A program made the position numbers and the translations under genes. This document shows positions 1-6,324 of a DNA stretch of 7,457 bases, piece after piece (position 1 is the stretch's first letter; every line of letters begins with the position of its first letter). The stretch spans positions 1 through 7,457 of the forward strand of contig CALBWZ010000064.1 in NCBI GenBank assembly GCA_937893415.1, read 5' to 3'. This stretch comes from an uncultured Comamonadaceae bacterium (GTDB lineage: Bacteria; Pseudomonadota; Gammaproteobacteria; Burkholderiales; Burkholderiaceae_C). The notes under the pieces are model-generated. The model was not told the origin of the DNA, searched no databases, and saw only the letters and a list, made by a program, of their open reading frames with translations.

Positions 1-230
1 CCTACAGTTTTGCACCGCGTGAGCAAAAGCATGTGCCACAAATCACGTGGTTGTCCCAAGGCTTTCAGACCCGCGTGGGGATGGACTTGCAGTGCCTAAA
101 TGGCCAGCAACGACTGGCTTGGTCACACGACAACTTGTTCCACAGCATGCTGGGTTTGGCCGACGTGCACACAACGGCTTACCAGCCTGAGATGGATGTT
201 ACGGCGCCTTGCCGCGCAAATTTAAAATAA
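1..230 (+). CDS. eptA: Phosphoethanolamine transferase (EptA/MCR family), C-terminal fragment
   Basis: The open frame enters from the left edge (first full codon at position 3) and ends with TAA at 228-230, giving the last 75 residues. The peptide has the typical C-terminal pattern of inner-membrane phosphoethanolamine-lipid A transferases: YSFAPREQKHVPQITWLS, then SHDNLFHSMLGLADVHT, and a closing Cys-Arg. The His of the SHDN motif matches the conserved substrate-pocket His of EptA/MCR enzymes (family knowledge). This is the soluble periplasmic sulfatase-fold domain; the membrane helices, the Thr nucleophile and the main zinc ligands lie outside the window. The enzyme moves phosphoethanolamine from phosphatidylethanolamine to lipid A or core sugars, changing surface charge and polymyxin sensitivity. 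The exact acceptor (EptA, EptB or EptC type) cannot be decided from this fragment. It has no visible functional link with pgk downstream. Confidence 0.82.
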   Translation, partial: YSFAPREQKHVPQITWLSQGFQTRVGMDLQCLNGQQRLAWSHDNLFHSMLGLADVHTTAYQPEMDVTAPCRANLK

Positions 231-257
231 CGTTTGCAACGTTAATGTATTCTTAAC
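228..257. promoter_or_regulatory. Overlapping inverted repeats just upstream of pgk (operator candidate)
   Basis: A perfect palindrome TAACGT-TTGCA-ACGTTA spans 228-244; it begins on the stop codon of the preceding gene. It overlaps a second inverted repeat, GTTAA-N7-TTAAC, at 241-257. Both lie in the only 39 bases between the two genes, immediately before the AGGA Shine-Dalgarno of pgk (260-263). The arms are AT-rich and no T-run follows, so a terminator is unlikely; the symmetry suits a dimeric repressor. I could not identify a convincing -35/-10 pair here. The regulator is unknown. Confidence 0.35.
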
Positions 258-269
258 TTAGGACCTTTC

Positions 270-1460
270 ATGCAGTTCATCCGATTCGAACAACTGTGCG
301 CAGATGGCGCGGTATCGGGCCAGCGTGTATTTATTCGCGCCGACCTCAATGTGCCTATGAATGCCGCTGGTGAGATCACCGAAGACACCCGTGTGCGTGC
401 CAGCGTGCCAGCCATTGAGATGGCGTTGAAGGCTGGCGCCGCCGTGATGGTGACCAGCCACTTGGGACGCCCAGTGGAAGGCGCATTCAAGAACGGCGAT
501 AGCTTAGCGGCAGTGGCCAAGCGCTTGGGTGAGCTGTTGGGCCAGCCTGTGCGCCTGCAAGCCGACTGGGTAGAAGGCGTGGATGTTGCCGTCGGTGAGG
601 TGGTGCTGCTAGAAAACTGCCGCTTGAACGTGGGCGAGAAGGCCAATGCCCCTGACTTGTCCAAGCAAATGGCCGGTCTGTGCGACATTTTTGTACACGA
701 CGCATTTGGCACGGCGCACCGCGCTGAAGCTTCTACCTACGGCATTGCTGAATACGCACCTGTGGCATGTGCTGGACCCTTGCTGGCCAGAGAGATGGAT
801 GCCATTGCCAAGGCCCTATTGGCGCCTAAAAAGCCTTTGGTGGCGATTGTGGCCGGCAGCAAAGTGTCTACCAAACTAACCATTCTGGAAGCGCTGTCTG
901 GCAAGGTAGACGGCCTGATTGTGGGCGGCGGCATTGCCAACACCTTTATGCTGGCTGCAGGCCTGTCTATTGGCAAGAGTTTGGCTGAGCCCGATTTAGT
1001 CGATGACGCCAAGGCCGTGATAGCTGCCATGGCCAAGCGCGGCGCCGCCGTGCCCATTCCTGTTGACGTGGTGGTGGCCAAAACCTTTGCCGCAGATGCC
1101 GTGGCCACCGTCAAGAACGCCGCCGATGTGGCAGACGACGACCTGATTCTGGACATTGGACCCACAACAGCAGCCATGTTGGCAGCGCAGCTGAAAGCCG
1201 CTGGCACCATTGTCTGGAATGGCCCTGTTGGTGTGTTTGAGTTTGCCGCATTTGAGAACGGTACCAAGACCTTGGCCATGGCTATTGGCGACAGCGCTGC
1301 CTTCAGCATTGCTGGCGGTGGCGACACATTGGCGGCCATTGCCAAATACGGCATAGCGTCGAAAATAGATTACATATCCACCGGCGGCGGTGCGTTCTTA
1401 GAAGTTCTAGAAGGTAAAACGCTACCGGCCTTTGAGGTGCTGGGGCGACGCGCAGCTTAA
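270..1460 (+). CDS. pgk: Phosphoglycerate kinase
   Basis: Encodes a 396-residue cytoplasmic enzyme, a normal length for bacterial Pgk, that reversibly transfers phosphate between 1,3-bisphosphoglycerate and ADP in glycolysis and gluconeogenesis (and, where present, the Calvin cycle). Substrate-side motifs of the N-terminal domain are visible: RADLNVP (23-29), SHLGRP (63-68), LLENCR (113-118) and HDAFGTAHR (143-151). The nucleotide-binding C-terminal domain has GSKVSTK (196-202), GGGIANTF (219-226), NGPVGVFE (317-324), GGGDT (349-353) and STGGGA (370-375). The ATG at 270 is preceded by AGGA at 260-263 with a six-base spacer, and the protein starts in the usual place, a few residues before the first strand. 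Pyk follows after 115 bases. No frameshift and no missing catalytic motif is seen. Confidence 0.98.
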   Translation: MQFIRFEQLCADGAVSGQRVFIRADLNVPMNAAGEITEDTRVRASVPAIEMALKAGAAVMVTSHLGRPVEGAFKNGDSLAAVAKRLGELLGQPVRLQADWVEGVDVAVGEVVLLENCRLNVGEKANAPDLSKQMAGLCDIFVHDAFGTAHRAEASTYGIAEYAPVACAGPLLAREMDAIAKALLAPKKPLVAIVAGSKVSTKLTILEALSGKVDGLIVGGGIANTFMLAAGLSIGKSLAEPDLVDDAKAVIAAMAKRGAAVPIPVDVVVAKTFAADAVATVKNAADVADDDLILDIGPTTAAMLAAQLKAAGTIVWNGPVGVFEFAAFENGTKTLAMAIGDSAAFSIAGGGDTLAAIAKYGIASKIDYISTGGGAFLEVLEGKTLPAFEVLGRRAA

Positions 1461-1475
1461 TCCGCCAACTTTCAT

Positions 1476-1494
1476 TTGGTAACCTGTTGGTAAC
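1476..1494 (+). promoter_or_regulatory. Tandem TTGGTAAC repeat upstream of pyk (operator candidate)
   Basis: TTGGTAAC occurs at 1476-1483 and again at 1487-1494, a period of 11 bases, about one helical turn. The core GTAACCTGTTGGTAAC (1479-1494) matches the minus strand at 3166-3181 upstream of fba at 14 of 16 positions. Direct repeats spaced one helical turn apart are typical of OmpR/PhoB-type winged-helix regulators (family knowledge); assigning such a regulator here is inference. The second copy overlaps the proposed -35 of pyk. The RNA could also fold as an 8-bp stem (1481-1488 with 1492-1499, one G-U pair), but no T-run follows it. Confidence 0.4.
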
Positions 1495-1515
1495 GGGTTT
1501 CAGCCACAATATGAA
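1487..1515 (+). promoter_or_regulatory. Candidate sigma-70 promoter for pyk
   Basis: TTGGTA (1487-1492) and TATGAA (1510-1515) are separated by 17 bases; each matches four of six consensus positions. Transcription would start near 1522, leaving a leader of about 54 bases before the pyk ATG. The -35 lies inside the tandem TTGGTAAC repeat. This is a pattern match only, and pyk may also be read from the pgk promoter. Confidence 0.35.
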
Positions 1516-1533
1516 ACTTGATTACAAGCTCAA

Positions 1534-1548
1534 CACTCGCTGTGAGTG
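1534..1548 (+). other. Small inverted repeat in the pyk leader
   Basis: CACTC (1534-1538) and GAGTG (1544-1548) form a perfect 5-bp stem with a 5-base loop, 14 bases before the AGAGG Shine-Dalgarno of pyk. It is short enough to arise by chance. It could be a minor RNA hairpin or half of an operator, and no function is assigned. Confidence 0.25.
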
Positions 1549-1575
1549 ATTTAGCGTTAACAGAGGCTCTCTCAC

Positions 1576-3009
1576 ATGGTTACTCGTGCCACCAAAATTG
1601 TTGCAACTTTAGGCCCCGCATCCAGCGACCCAGCCATGCTGGTCAAAATGATTGAGGCGGGCGTGAATGTGGTCAGGCTCAATTTTTCACACGGTGTGGC
1701 GCAAGACCATGTTGACCGCGCCGCGGCGGTGCGCAAAGCCGCCGCCCAAGTTGGGCGCGAAGTCGCCATCATGGCCGACTTACAGGGCCCTAAAATCCGC
1801 GTTGGCAAGTTCGCTGAGGGCAAGATTGAGCTGGTCAACGGCGCTGCCTTTGTTTTGGACGGCGCGCGCACTGAGTTGGGCGACGTCAATGCGGTGGGCC
1901 TGGACTACAAAGAGCTGCCACGCGATGTGCGCACTGGTGATGTCTTGTTGCTCAACGATGGCCTCATAGTTTTGGATGTGGTGGCAGTCAAAGGCGCGCA
2001 AGTGCACACCACGGTGCGTGTGGGCGGCGAGTTGTCCAACAACAAAGGGATTAACAAGCAAGGCGGCGGGCTGTCAGCCCCAGCGCTGACTGCTAAAGAC
2101 ATGGAGGACATTAAAACCGCCATGTCCTTCATGGCCGATTATGTCGCGGTGAGCTTCCCGCAAAACGCCACCGACATGGAGCTGGCTCGCCAGTTGTGCA
2201 ACGTGGCTGGAGAGCCTTACAAGCACAAGGCCGCGCTGATCGCCAAGATTGAACGGGCTGAGGCCATTCCCAATTTGGCCAGCATTGTGATGGCCAGCGA
2301 CGGCATCATGGTGGCGCGCGGTGACTTGGCCGTAGAAGTGGGCAACGCCGCAGTTCCAGCGTTGCAAAAGCGCATGATTCGTATGGCACACGCGTACGAC
2401 AAGGTGGTGATTACGGCCACACAAATGATGGAGTCCATGATTTTGGCGCCTGTTCCTACACGCGCTGAAGTGAGTGATGTGGCCAATGCCGTGCTGGATG
2501 GCACCGATGCCGTGATGCTGAGCGCCGAAACAGCGGCCGGCAAATACCCATTGGAAACCGTGATTGAGATGGCCTCTATTTGCTTGGCGGCTGAACAGGC
2601 CTACGACGCAGAGCTAGACCTCGACACCACCAACAAATCTTTCCGGCGCATTGACCAAAGCATTGCAATGGGTGCATTGTTCACCGCGCACCACTGCGGT
2701 GCCAAGGCGATTGTGGCGATGACTGAGTCAGGCTCTACGGCCTTGTGGATGAGCCGCTTCCGCTTGGCCATGCCCATTTATGCACTCACCACCCGTTTGA
2801 GCGCACAGCGTCGCATGGCCATGTACCGCAATGTGCGCCCCCTGCTCATGGATGCCAACAGCGACCGCGACTTGGCCTTAACGGATGCCGAAAACCACTT
2901 GCGCAAACGTGGCATTGTGCAAAGTGGCGACATTTATGCCATCACATGTGGCGAGCCCATGGGCACGCCAGGCGGCACCAACATGTTAAAAATCTGCACA
3001 GTGTCCTAG
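1576..3009 (+). CDS. pyk: Pyruvate kinase
   Basis: Encodes a 477-residue pyruvate kinase, which makes ATP and pyruvate from phosphoenolpyruvate and ADP in the last step of glycolysis. The barrel domain shows LNFSHG (35-40), DLQGPKIR (68-75, at the border with the small B domain), AKIER with the catalytic Lys (223-227), MVARGDLAVE (245-254), TATQMMESM (280-288) and SAETAAGKYP (316-325). The C-terminal regulatory domain has MTESGSTALWMSR (382-394). This resembles the PykA-type sugar-phosphate site (TESG) more than the PykF fructose-1,6-bisphosphate site, so allosteric control by AMP or sugar monophosphates is more likely; that is inference. The ATG at 1576 follows AGAGG (1562-1566) with a nine-base gap, and MVTRATKIVATLGPAS is the expected N-terminus. 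It lies between pgk and fba, with its own upstream signals. Confidence 0.97.
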   Translation: MVTRATKIVATLGPASSDPAMLVKMIEAGVNVVRLNFSHGVAQDHVDRAAAVRKAAAQVGREVAIMADLQGPKIRVGKFAEGKIELVNGAAFVLDGARTELGDVNAVGLDYKELPRDVRTGDVLLLNDGLIVLDVVAVKGAQVHTTVRVGGELSNNKGINKQGGGLSAPALTAKDMEDIKTAMSFMADYVAVSFPQNATDMELARQLCNVAGEPYKHKAALIAKIERAEAIPNLASIVMASDGIMVARGDLAVEVGNAAVPALQKRMIRMAHAYDKVVITATQMMESMILAPVPTRAEVSDVANAVLDGTDAVMLSAETAAGKYPLETVIEMASICLAAEQAYDAELDLDTTNKSFRRIDQSIAMGALFTAHHCGAKAIVAMTESGSTALWMSRFRLAMPIYALTTRLSAQRRMAMYRNVRPLLMDANSDRDLALTDAENHLRKRGIVQSGDIYAITCGEPMGTPGGTNMLKICTVS

Positions 3010-3043
3010 GTATGTGTGGCGTTCACGGCGTGTATACAAAACT

Positions 3044-3058
3044 GTAACAGGCCGTAAC
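3044..3058 (+). promoter_or_regulatory. GTAAC doublet downstream of pyk
   Basis: GTAAC occurs at 3044-3048 and 3054-3058, with period 10. It resembles the period-11 GTAAC doublets before pyk and fba but lacks their inner CC..GG bases. It lies 35 bases after the pyk stop and about 80 bases before the proposed fba -10. It may be a weaker site for the same regulator or a coincidence. Confidence 0.22.
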
Positions 3059-3078
3059 TATGTGGGCCAGCAAGTCCG

Positions 3079-3124
3079 GGTTGCTTGCGGTTCGCATGGT
3101 TTGACGAGCAGCCACCCCTTTTTT
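3079..3124 (+). terminator. Possible intrinsic terminator after pyk
   Basis: GGTTGCT (3079-3085) can pair with AGCAGCC (3107-3113) in a 7-bp stem with one G-U pair. The long loop contains a nested TGCG-GTT-CGCA hairpin (3086-3096). Six Ts (3119-3124) follow, but the bases ACCCC separate them from the stem, so it is not a textbook terminator. It fits a boundary between pyk and fba. The alternative is a structured region with no terminating role. Confidence 0.35.
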
Positions 3125-3146
3125 GTTGGCGAATGGCCGCTACAAT
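3119..3146 (+). promoter_or_regulatory. Candidate promoter of fba
   Basis: TACAAT (3141-3146), in the context GCTACAAT often seen in Burkholderiales promoters, is a strong -10 candidate. The -35 is poor: the only T-rich hexamer at proper distance is TTTTTT at 3119-3124 (16-base spacer), which is also the T-run of the possible pyk terminator. Transcription would start near 3153 and give a leader of about 97 bases before the fba ATG at 3250. Confidence 0.42.
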
Positions 3147-3165
3147 TAGGGTCAACCAGCGTTTA

Positions 3166-3181
3166 GTTACCAAGCGGTTAC
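3166..3181 (-). promoter_or_regulatory. Second GTAACC-N4-GGTAAC site, upstream of fba
   Basis: Read on the minus strand, 3181-3166 is TGTAACCGCTTGGTAAC minus its first base, that is GTAACCGCTTGGTAAC. It differs from the pyk-upstream copy only at the seventh and eighth bases. The GTAAC units again have period 11. It lies about 20 bases downstream of the proposed fba -10, a position suited to blocking transcription. It overlaps the left arm of an RNA hairpin at 3170-3200, so conservation could instead reflect RNA structure. Confidence 0.4.
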
Positions 3182-3200
3182 ATGGCTGTTGGCTGCTTGG
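3170..3200 (+). other. Stem-loop in the fba 5' leader
   Basis: CCAAGCGGTTA (3170-3180) pairs with TGGCTGCTTGG (3190-3200) over 11 bp, three of them G-U, around a 9-base loop. It would lie in the fba leader, between the predicted start of transcription and the AAGGA Shine-Dalgarno (3239-3243), about 40 bases upstream of the latter. No T-run follows. It could affect message stability, or it may be a by-product of the GTAAC-type site it overlaps. It matches no riboswitch I know. Confidence 0.35.
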
Positions 3201-3249
3201 ACTTGACGCCCTGGTATTTTATTAATTGCAACAAATCCAAGGACTTGTC

Positions 3250-4314
3250 ATGGCTTTAGTCTCACTGCGCGAACTTTTAGACCACGCCGCCGAGAATGGT
3301 TACGGTATTCCGGCTTTCAACGTGAACAACCTAGAACAAGTGCAGGCCGTTATGGCCGCGGCAGATGAAGTGGGCGCGCCCGTTATTTTGCAAGCCAGTG
3401 CAGGCGCACGTAAATACGCTGGTGAGGCCTTTATCAAGCACCTCATACAAGCTGCGGTTGAAGCCTTTCCGCATGTGCCCTTGGTCATGCACCAAGACCA
3501 CGGGCAAAGCCCCGCCATTTGTCAAGGCGCCATTGATTTGGGGTTTTCATCTGTGATGATGGATGGCTCACTGCAAGAAGACGGTAAAACCCCAGCTTCA
3601 TTTGAGTACAACATTGATGTGACTCGCCGCGTGGTAGCGTTGGCACATACAGTTGGCGTGACGGTTGAGGGCGAGTTAGGCTGCTTGGGCTCGCTAGAAA
3701 CAGGTGAAGCGGGCGAAGAAGACGGCATTGGCGCTGTGGGCAAGTTGAGCATGGCGCAAATGCTGACCGACCCCGAGCAAGCCGCAGAGTTTGTCGGAGC
3801 GACGCAGCTAGACGCATTGGCCATTGCCATTGGCACCAGCCACGGCGCTTACAAATTTACCCGCAAGCCCACAGGCGACATTTTGGCCATCAGCCGCGTG
3901 AAGGCCATTCATGCACGAATTCCCAACACCCACTTGGTGATGCACGGCTCTAGCAGCGTGCCACAAGAGTTGTTGGCGCAAATCCGTCAATTTGGTGGCA
4001 GCATGAAAGAGACCTACGGCGTACCTGTAGAAGAAATTCAAGAAGCCATCAAGTTTGGTGTGCGCAAAATTAACATAGACACCGATATACGTTTGGCCAT
4101 GACTGGCGCTGTGCGCCAGTTCTTGTTTGAAAACCCAGACAAATTTGATGCCCGCGAATGGCTTAAGCCTGCGCGTGCTGCAGCCCAAGCCATTTGCAAG
4201 CAGCGCTATGTTGAATTTGGCTGCGAAGGCCAGGGCAGTAAAATCAAAGGTGATAATTTACAGGTGGTTGCAGCACGGTACGCTGCGGGTGCGTTGGCGC
4301 AAGTCGTTCACTAA
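3250..4314 (+). CDS. fba: Class II fructose-1,6-bisphosphate aldolase (Calvin-cycle subtype)
   Basis: Encodes a 354-residue zinc-dependent aldolase that interconverts fructose 1,6-bisphosphate with dihydroxyacetone phosphate and glyceraldehyde 3-phosphate. Class II hallmarks are present: MHQDHG (80-85), with catalytic Asp83 and zinc ligand His84; VEGELGCLG (from 139); GTSHGAYK (195-202), with His198; MHGSSSV (231-237), with His232; and NIDTD (275-279), which binds substrate phosphate. Length and sequence style fit the fba/cbbA subtype common in beta-proteobacteria. Whether the organism has a Calvin cycle cannot be told from this window. The start is the ATG at 3250, since AAGGA (3239-3243) sits six bases upstream and [19 protein letters not shown] is the expected N-terminus; a TTG at 3226 in the same frame would add eight residues and is unlikely. 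A strong terminator follows the gene. Confidence 0.97.
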   Translation: MALVSLRELLDHAAENGYGIPAFNVNNLEQVQAVMAAADEVGAPVILQASAGARKYAGEAFIKHLIQAAVEAFPHVPLVMHQDHGQSPAICQGAIDLGFSSVMMDGSLQEDGKTPASFEYNIDVTRRVVALAHTVGVTVEGELGCLGSLETGEAGEEDGIGAVGKLSMAQMLTDPEQAAEFVGATQLDALAIAIGTSHGAYKFTRKPTGDILAISRVKAIHARIPNTHLVMHGSSSVPQELLAQIRQFGGSMKETYGVPVEEIQEAIKFGVRKINIDTDIRLAMTGAVRQFLFENPDKFDAREWLKPARAAAQAICKQRYVEFGCEGQGSKIKGDNLQVVAARYAAGALAQVVH

Positions 4315-4341
4315 GCGCACGTTCAGCTCGGCGTTGTACAG

Positions 4342-4373
4342 CGCAGCAAGCCACACGGCTGCTGCGTTTTTTT
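4342..4373 (+). terminator. Strong intrinsic terminator after fba
   Basis: CGCAGCAAGCC (4342-4352) pairs with GGCTGCTGCG (4357-4366): a 10-bp GC-rich stem with one bulged A and the loop ACAC, followed directly by seven Ts (4367-4373). It begins 27 bases after the fba stop. It leaves only 36 bases before the purC start codon, so any separate purC promoter must overlap it. Confidence 0.9.
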
Positions 4374-4409
4374 GTAGCCGCTGCTCATTTAACTCTGACC
4401 TATGCTGCC

Positions 4410-5294
4410 ATGACGACTACTGCACTTCACACCGCCAACCTCAGCTCATTGCCATTGTTGGCCAGGGGCAAGGTGCGCGACAACTATGCCGTAGGCGGTG
4501 ACCGCTTGCTGATGGTGGCCAGTGACCGTATCAGCGCTTATGACGTCATCATGACCCAGCCCATACCAGGCAAAGGTGCATTGCTCACGCAAATGGCCTT
4601 GTTTTGGTTTGAGCAGCTGAAAGACCTATGCCCTAACCACTTAACGGGTGATGACCCGTTGTCTGTGGTGAGCGAGGCTGACAAGCCTTTTGTCGCAGGG
4701 CGTGCCATGCTGGTGAAGCGCCTGCGCCCCATTCCTGTTGAGGCGGTGGTGCGCGGCTACTTGGCCGGCAGCGGCTGGGAAGAGTACCAAGCCACCCAAA
4801 GCGTGTGTCAAGTGCCGTTGCCCAGCGGTTTGGTCAACGCGTCCCAATTGCCAGAGCCCATCTTTACGCCTGCTGCCAAGGCGCTCGCCGGCGACCATGA
4901 TGAGAACATCAGTTTCGAGCGAATGGTTGCCACCATTGGGTGGGACTTGGCCCAGCGCATACGCGAGACCAGCATCCTTATCTACACAACCGCTGCGCGC
5001 ATGGCACTGACAAAAGGCATCATCATTGCCGACACCAAATTTGAATTCGGCTTGGACGGTGATGACAACTTGGTGTTGATGGACGAGGTGTTAACGCCAG
5101 ACTCGTCACGCTACTGGCCTGCCGACCTGTACAGGGCTGGCAGCAACCCTCCGAGCTATGACAAGCAATTTTTGAGGGACTGGTTGGGCGCTCAAACTTG
5201 GGACAAGACAGCGCCAGCCCCAGATCTACCCGAGGCTGTGATTGCACAAACCAGCGCCAAGTACCAAGAAGCCTTAAGCTGTTTAACGGCTTAA
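4410..5294 (+). CDS. purC: Phosphoribosylaminoimidazole-succinocarboxamide synthase (SAICAR synthetase)
   Basis: Encodes 294 residues. The enzyme joins aspartate to CAIR with ATP to form SAICAR, the step after PurK/PurE in de novo purine synthesis; those genes lie about 1 kb downstream. Visible motifs are RGKVRDNY (19-26, ATP loop), SDRISAYD (38-45), [15 protein letters not shown] (103-117), GDHDENIS (161-168), [13 protein letters not shown] (202-214) and [11 protein letters not shown] (224-234). It belongs to the longer form of the family (about 290-300 residues), not the roughly 237-residue E. coli form. The start at 4410 is set by protein similarity: [20 protein letters not shown] precedes the ATP loop by a normal distance and no other good start exists. 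No purine-rich Shine-Dalgarno lies upstream, which is unusual. The stop codon lies within a long perfect hairpin. Confidence 0.97.
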   Translation: MTTTALHTANLSSLPLLARGKVRDNYAVGGDRLLMVASDRISAYDVIMTQPIPGKGALLTQMALFWFEQLKDLCPNHLTGDDPLSVVSEADKPFVAGRAMLVKRLRPIPVEAVVRGYLAGSGWEEYQATQSVCQVPLPSGLVNASQLPEPIFTPAAKALAGDHDENISFERMVATIGWDLAQRIRETSILIYTTAARMALTKGIIIADTKFEFGLDGDDNLVLMDEVLTPDSSRYWPADLYRAGSNPPSYDKQFLRDWLGAQTWDKTAPAPDLPEAVIAQTSAKYQEALSCLTA

Positions 5295-5299
5295 GGCTT
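5269..5299. terminator. Perfect 11-bp hairpin across the purC stop; possible bidirectional 3' end
   Basis: AAGCCTTAAGC (5269-5279) and GCTTAAGGCTT (5289-5299) are perfect reverse complements around a 9-base loop. Within the loop three more pairs (one G-U) can form, leaving a 3-base tip. It spans the last purC codons and its TAA (5292-5294) and lies 40 bases beyond the stop of the convergent cnoX gene, so the same fold could form in both transcripts. Neither strand has a true T-run after it, so simple intrinsic termination is uncertain; protection of mRNA 3' ends is an alternative. Confidence 0.45.
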
Positions 5300-5338
5300 G
5301 GTTCGTTGGCCTATCAGGCTGAAGGCTGTGTACTTGGC

Positions 5339-6220
5339 CTAGCTGAGTATCACGCTGCTCAAGCGGCGACGGTACCTGGCAACAGTGGGGTCTTCTGGCG
5401 GCACTTGCCCATCTGCTACTTTGGGTGCGGGCGGGGTGATGATGTCTAGCACCGCTACAAAACACTTGCGTGCAACCTCGTCACCCCAGGCTCTGTCGCG
5501 CATCAAAATATCCAGCAACTCGTCCATTGCATCCGTCCAACGCTGTTCGCGCATGCGCAGTTGGGCCAACGCGTAGCGGCTCTCAAAGTCGCGCTTGTTG
5601 GCTTCTATGGCGGCTTGCAACGTGCGCTCTTCACCAGTTGTTTGCAGTGCAGTCATCCAGAGATCAAGTGACGCCAGCTTTCGCACAGCCAATGCTTTGG
5701 TGGCGTGAGGCCCAAACACCGCTTTGGCTTGGGCCATATTGCCCATCAGCAACAGCGCGCGCACATAGGCAAATTGGGCATCGTCATCGTCTTGGTTGGC
5801 CACAGAGGCTTGCGCCAAGCGGTCTAGCTCATCATCGGCACTGGGTGCGGCTTCATCAACAACTGGCGCTTCATCGTCTGGAGCTGCATCTGGAGCAGGT
5901 GGTAAGTTTTTGTCAAAAAAGGCTTTCAGCTCGCCCTCTGGCAGCGCGCCAGTAAAGCCGTCAACAGGTTGGCCGTCCATCAACAAGACGCAGGTTGGTA
6001 TGCTGCGAATGCCGAAAGCGCCAGCAAGTTGTTGCTCTTGGTCAGAATCTATTTTGACGAGCTTGAACCGTCCGACGTAGTCGGTTTCAAGTTTTTCCAG
6101 TATGGGTCCCAGTGTTTTGCAAGGGCCGCACCATGGGGCCCAAAAGTCAACCAGCACTGGAATAGTCTTGGAGGCCTCTATGACTTCGGTTTCAAAATTA
6201 GCAACGGTGACGTCAATCAT
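5339..6220 (-). CDS. cnoX: Thioredoxin-TPR co-chaperone, CnoX/YbbN family
   Basis: Encodes 293 residues on the minus strand, convergent with purC and divergent from purE. The N-terminal thioredoxin fold has FWAPWCGPCK (26-35) with an intact Cys31-Gly-Pro-Cys34 pair and the cis-proline motif SIPT (73-76). A Pro/Asp/Glu-rich linker follows (about 107-131), then a helical Ala/Leu-rich domain (about 132-275) of TPR type that ends with YRRRLSSVILS. This layout and length match YbbN/CnoX, which protects unfolded or oxidised proteins and hands them to chaperones. E. coli CnoX has lost one active-site Cys, whereas this one could still act as an oxidoreductase. No signal peptide is seen, so it is cytoplasmic. 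The start at 6220 is favoured by the GAGAGA ribosome-binding site just upstream and the typical MIDVTVANFETEV N-terminus; an upstream TTG at 6232 is less likely. Confidence 0.92.
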   Translation of the reverse strand: MIDVTVANFETEVIEASKTIPVLVDFWAPWCGPCKTLGPILEKLETDYVGRFKLVKIDSDQEQQLAGAFGIRSIPTCVLLMDGQPVDGFTGALPEGELKAFFDKNLPPAPDAAPDDEAPVVDEAAPSADDELDRLAQASVANQDDDDAQFAYVRALLLMGNMAQAKAVFGPHATKALAVRKLASLDLWMTALQTTGEERTLQAAIEANKRDFESRYALAQLRMREQRWTDAMDELLDILMRDRAWGDEVARKCFVAVLDIITPPAPKVADGQVPPEDPTVARYRRRLSSVILS

Positions 6221-6276
6221 GTGGTCTCTCAAATGTGTGTTGTGGGGCTAGTCTGGGGTTGTAACCAGCTACTTAA

Positions 6277-6303
6277 TTGTTAACTGGGGACGACCCGTAA
6301 AAT
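6277..6303 (+). promoter_or_regulatory. Candidate promoter of purEK in the divergent spacer
   Basis: TAAAAT (6298-6303) is a good -10 match (five of six) and TTGTTA (6277-6282) a partial -35, but the spacer is only 15 bases. Transcription would begin near 6310, about 15 bases before the purE ATG. The 104-base spacer 6221-6324 must also hold the minus-strand cnoX promoter, for which I found no convincing hexamer pair. A GTAACC (6261-6266) and a GTTAAC palindrome (6279-6284) also lie here. Confidence 0.3.
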
Positions 6304-6324
6304 AACAACTTTAACGGAGTCTGC

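Noticed and set aside
242..712. Long minus-strand open frame opposite the start of pgk (156 codons)
   Set aside because: It is fully antisense to a clear pgk with all family motifs; the peptide is Ser/Thr/Pro-rich and low in complexity and has no recognisable domain. This is a shadow of the coding strand.
737..1354. 205-codon minus-strand open frame inside pgk
   Set aside because: The Ala/Ser/Met-rich translation is what an antisense read of Ala/Gly-rich pgk codons produces; there is no ribosome site or known motif.
1481..1499. Hairpin after pgk as an intrinsic terminator
   Set aside because: The 8-bp stem with a 3-base loop is possible in RNA, but it is not GC-rich and is followed only by TC; the tandem TTGGTAAC repeat explains the sequence better.
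2317..2336. Pyruvate kinase motif MVARGDLAVE instead of the textbook MVARGDLGVE
   Set aside because: An Ala at this position is, as I recall, usual in beta-proteobacterial pyruvate kinases, and all catalytic residues are present; not a defect.
3153..3249. Riboswitch in the fba leader
   Set aside because: Apart from one simple stem-loop I see no conserved core of a known class, and no terminator or sequestered Shine-Dalgarno switch before the gene.
5470..5955. 161-codon plus-strand open frame opposite cnoX
   Set aside because: The composition is rich in Arg, His, Cys and Trp with no domain, and the opposite strand encodes a well-supported thioredoxin-TPR protein.
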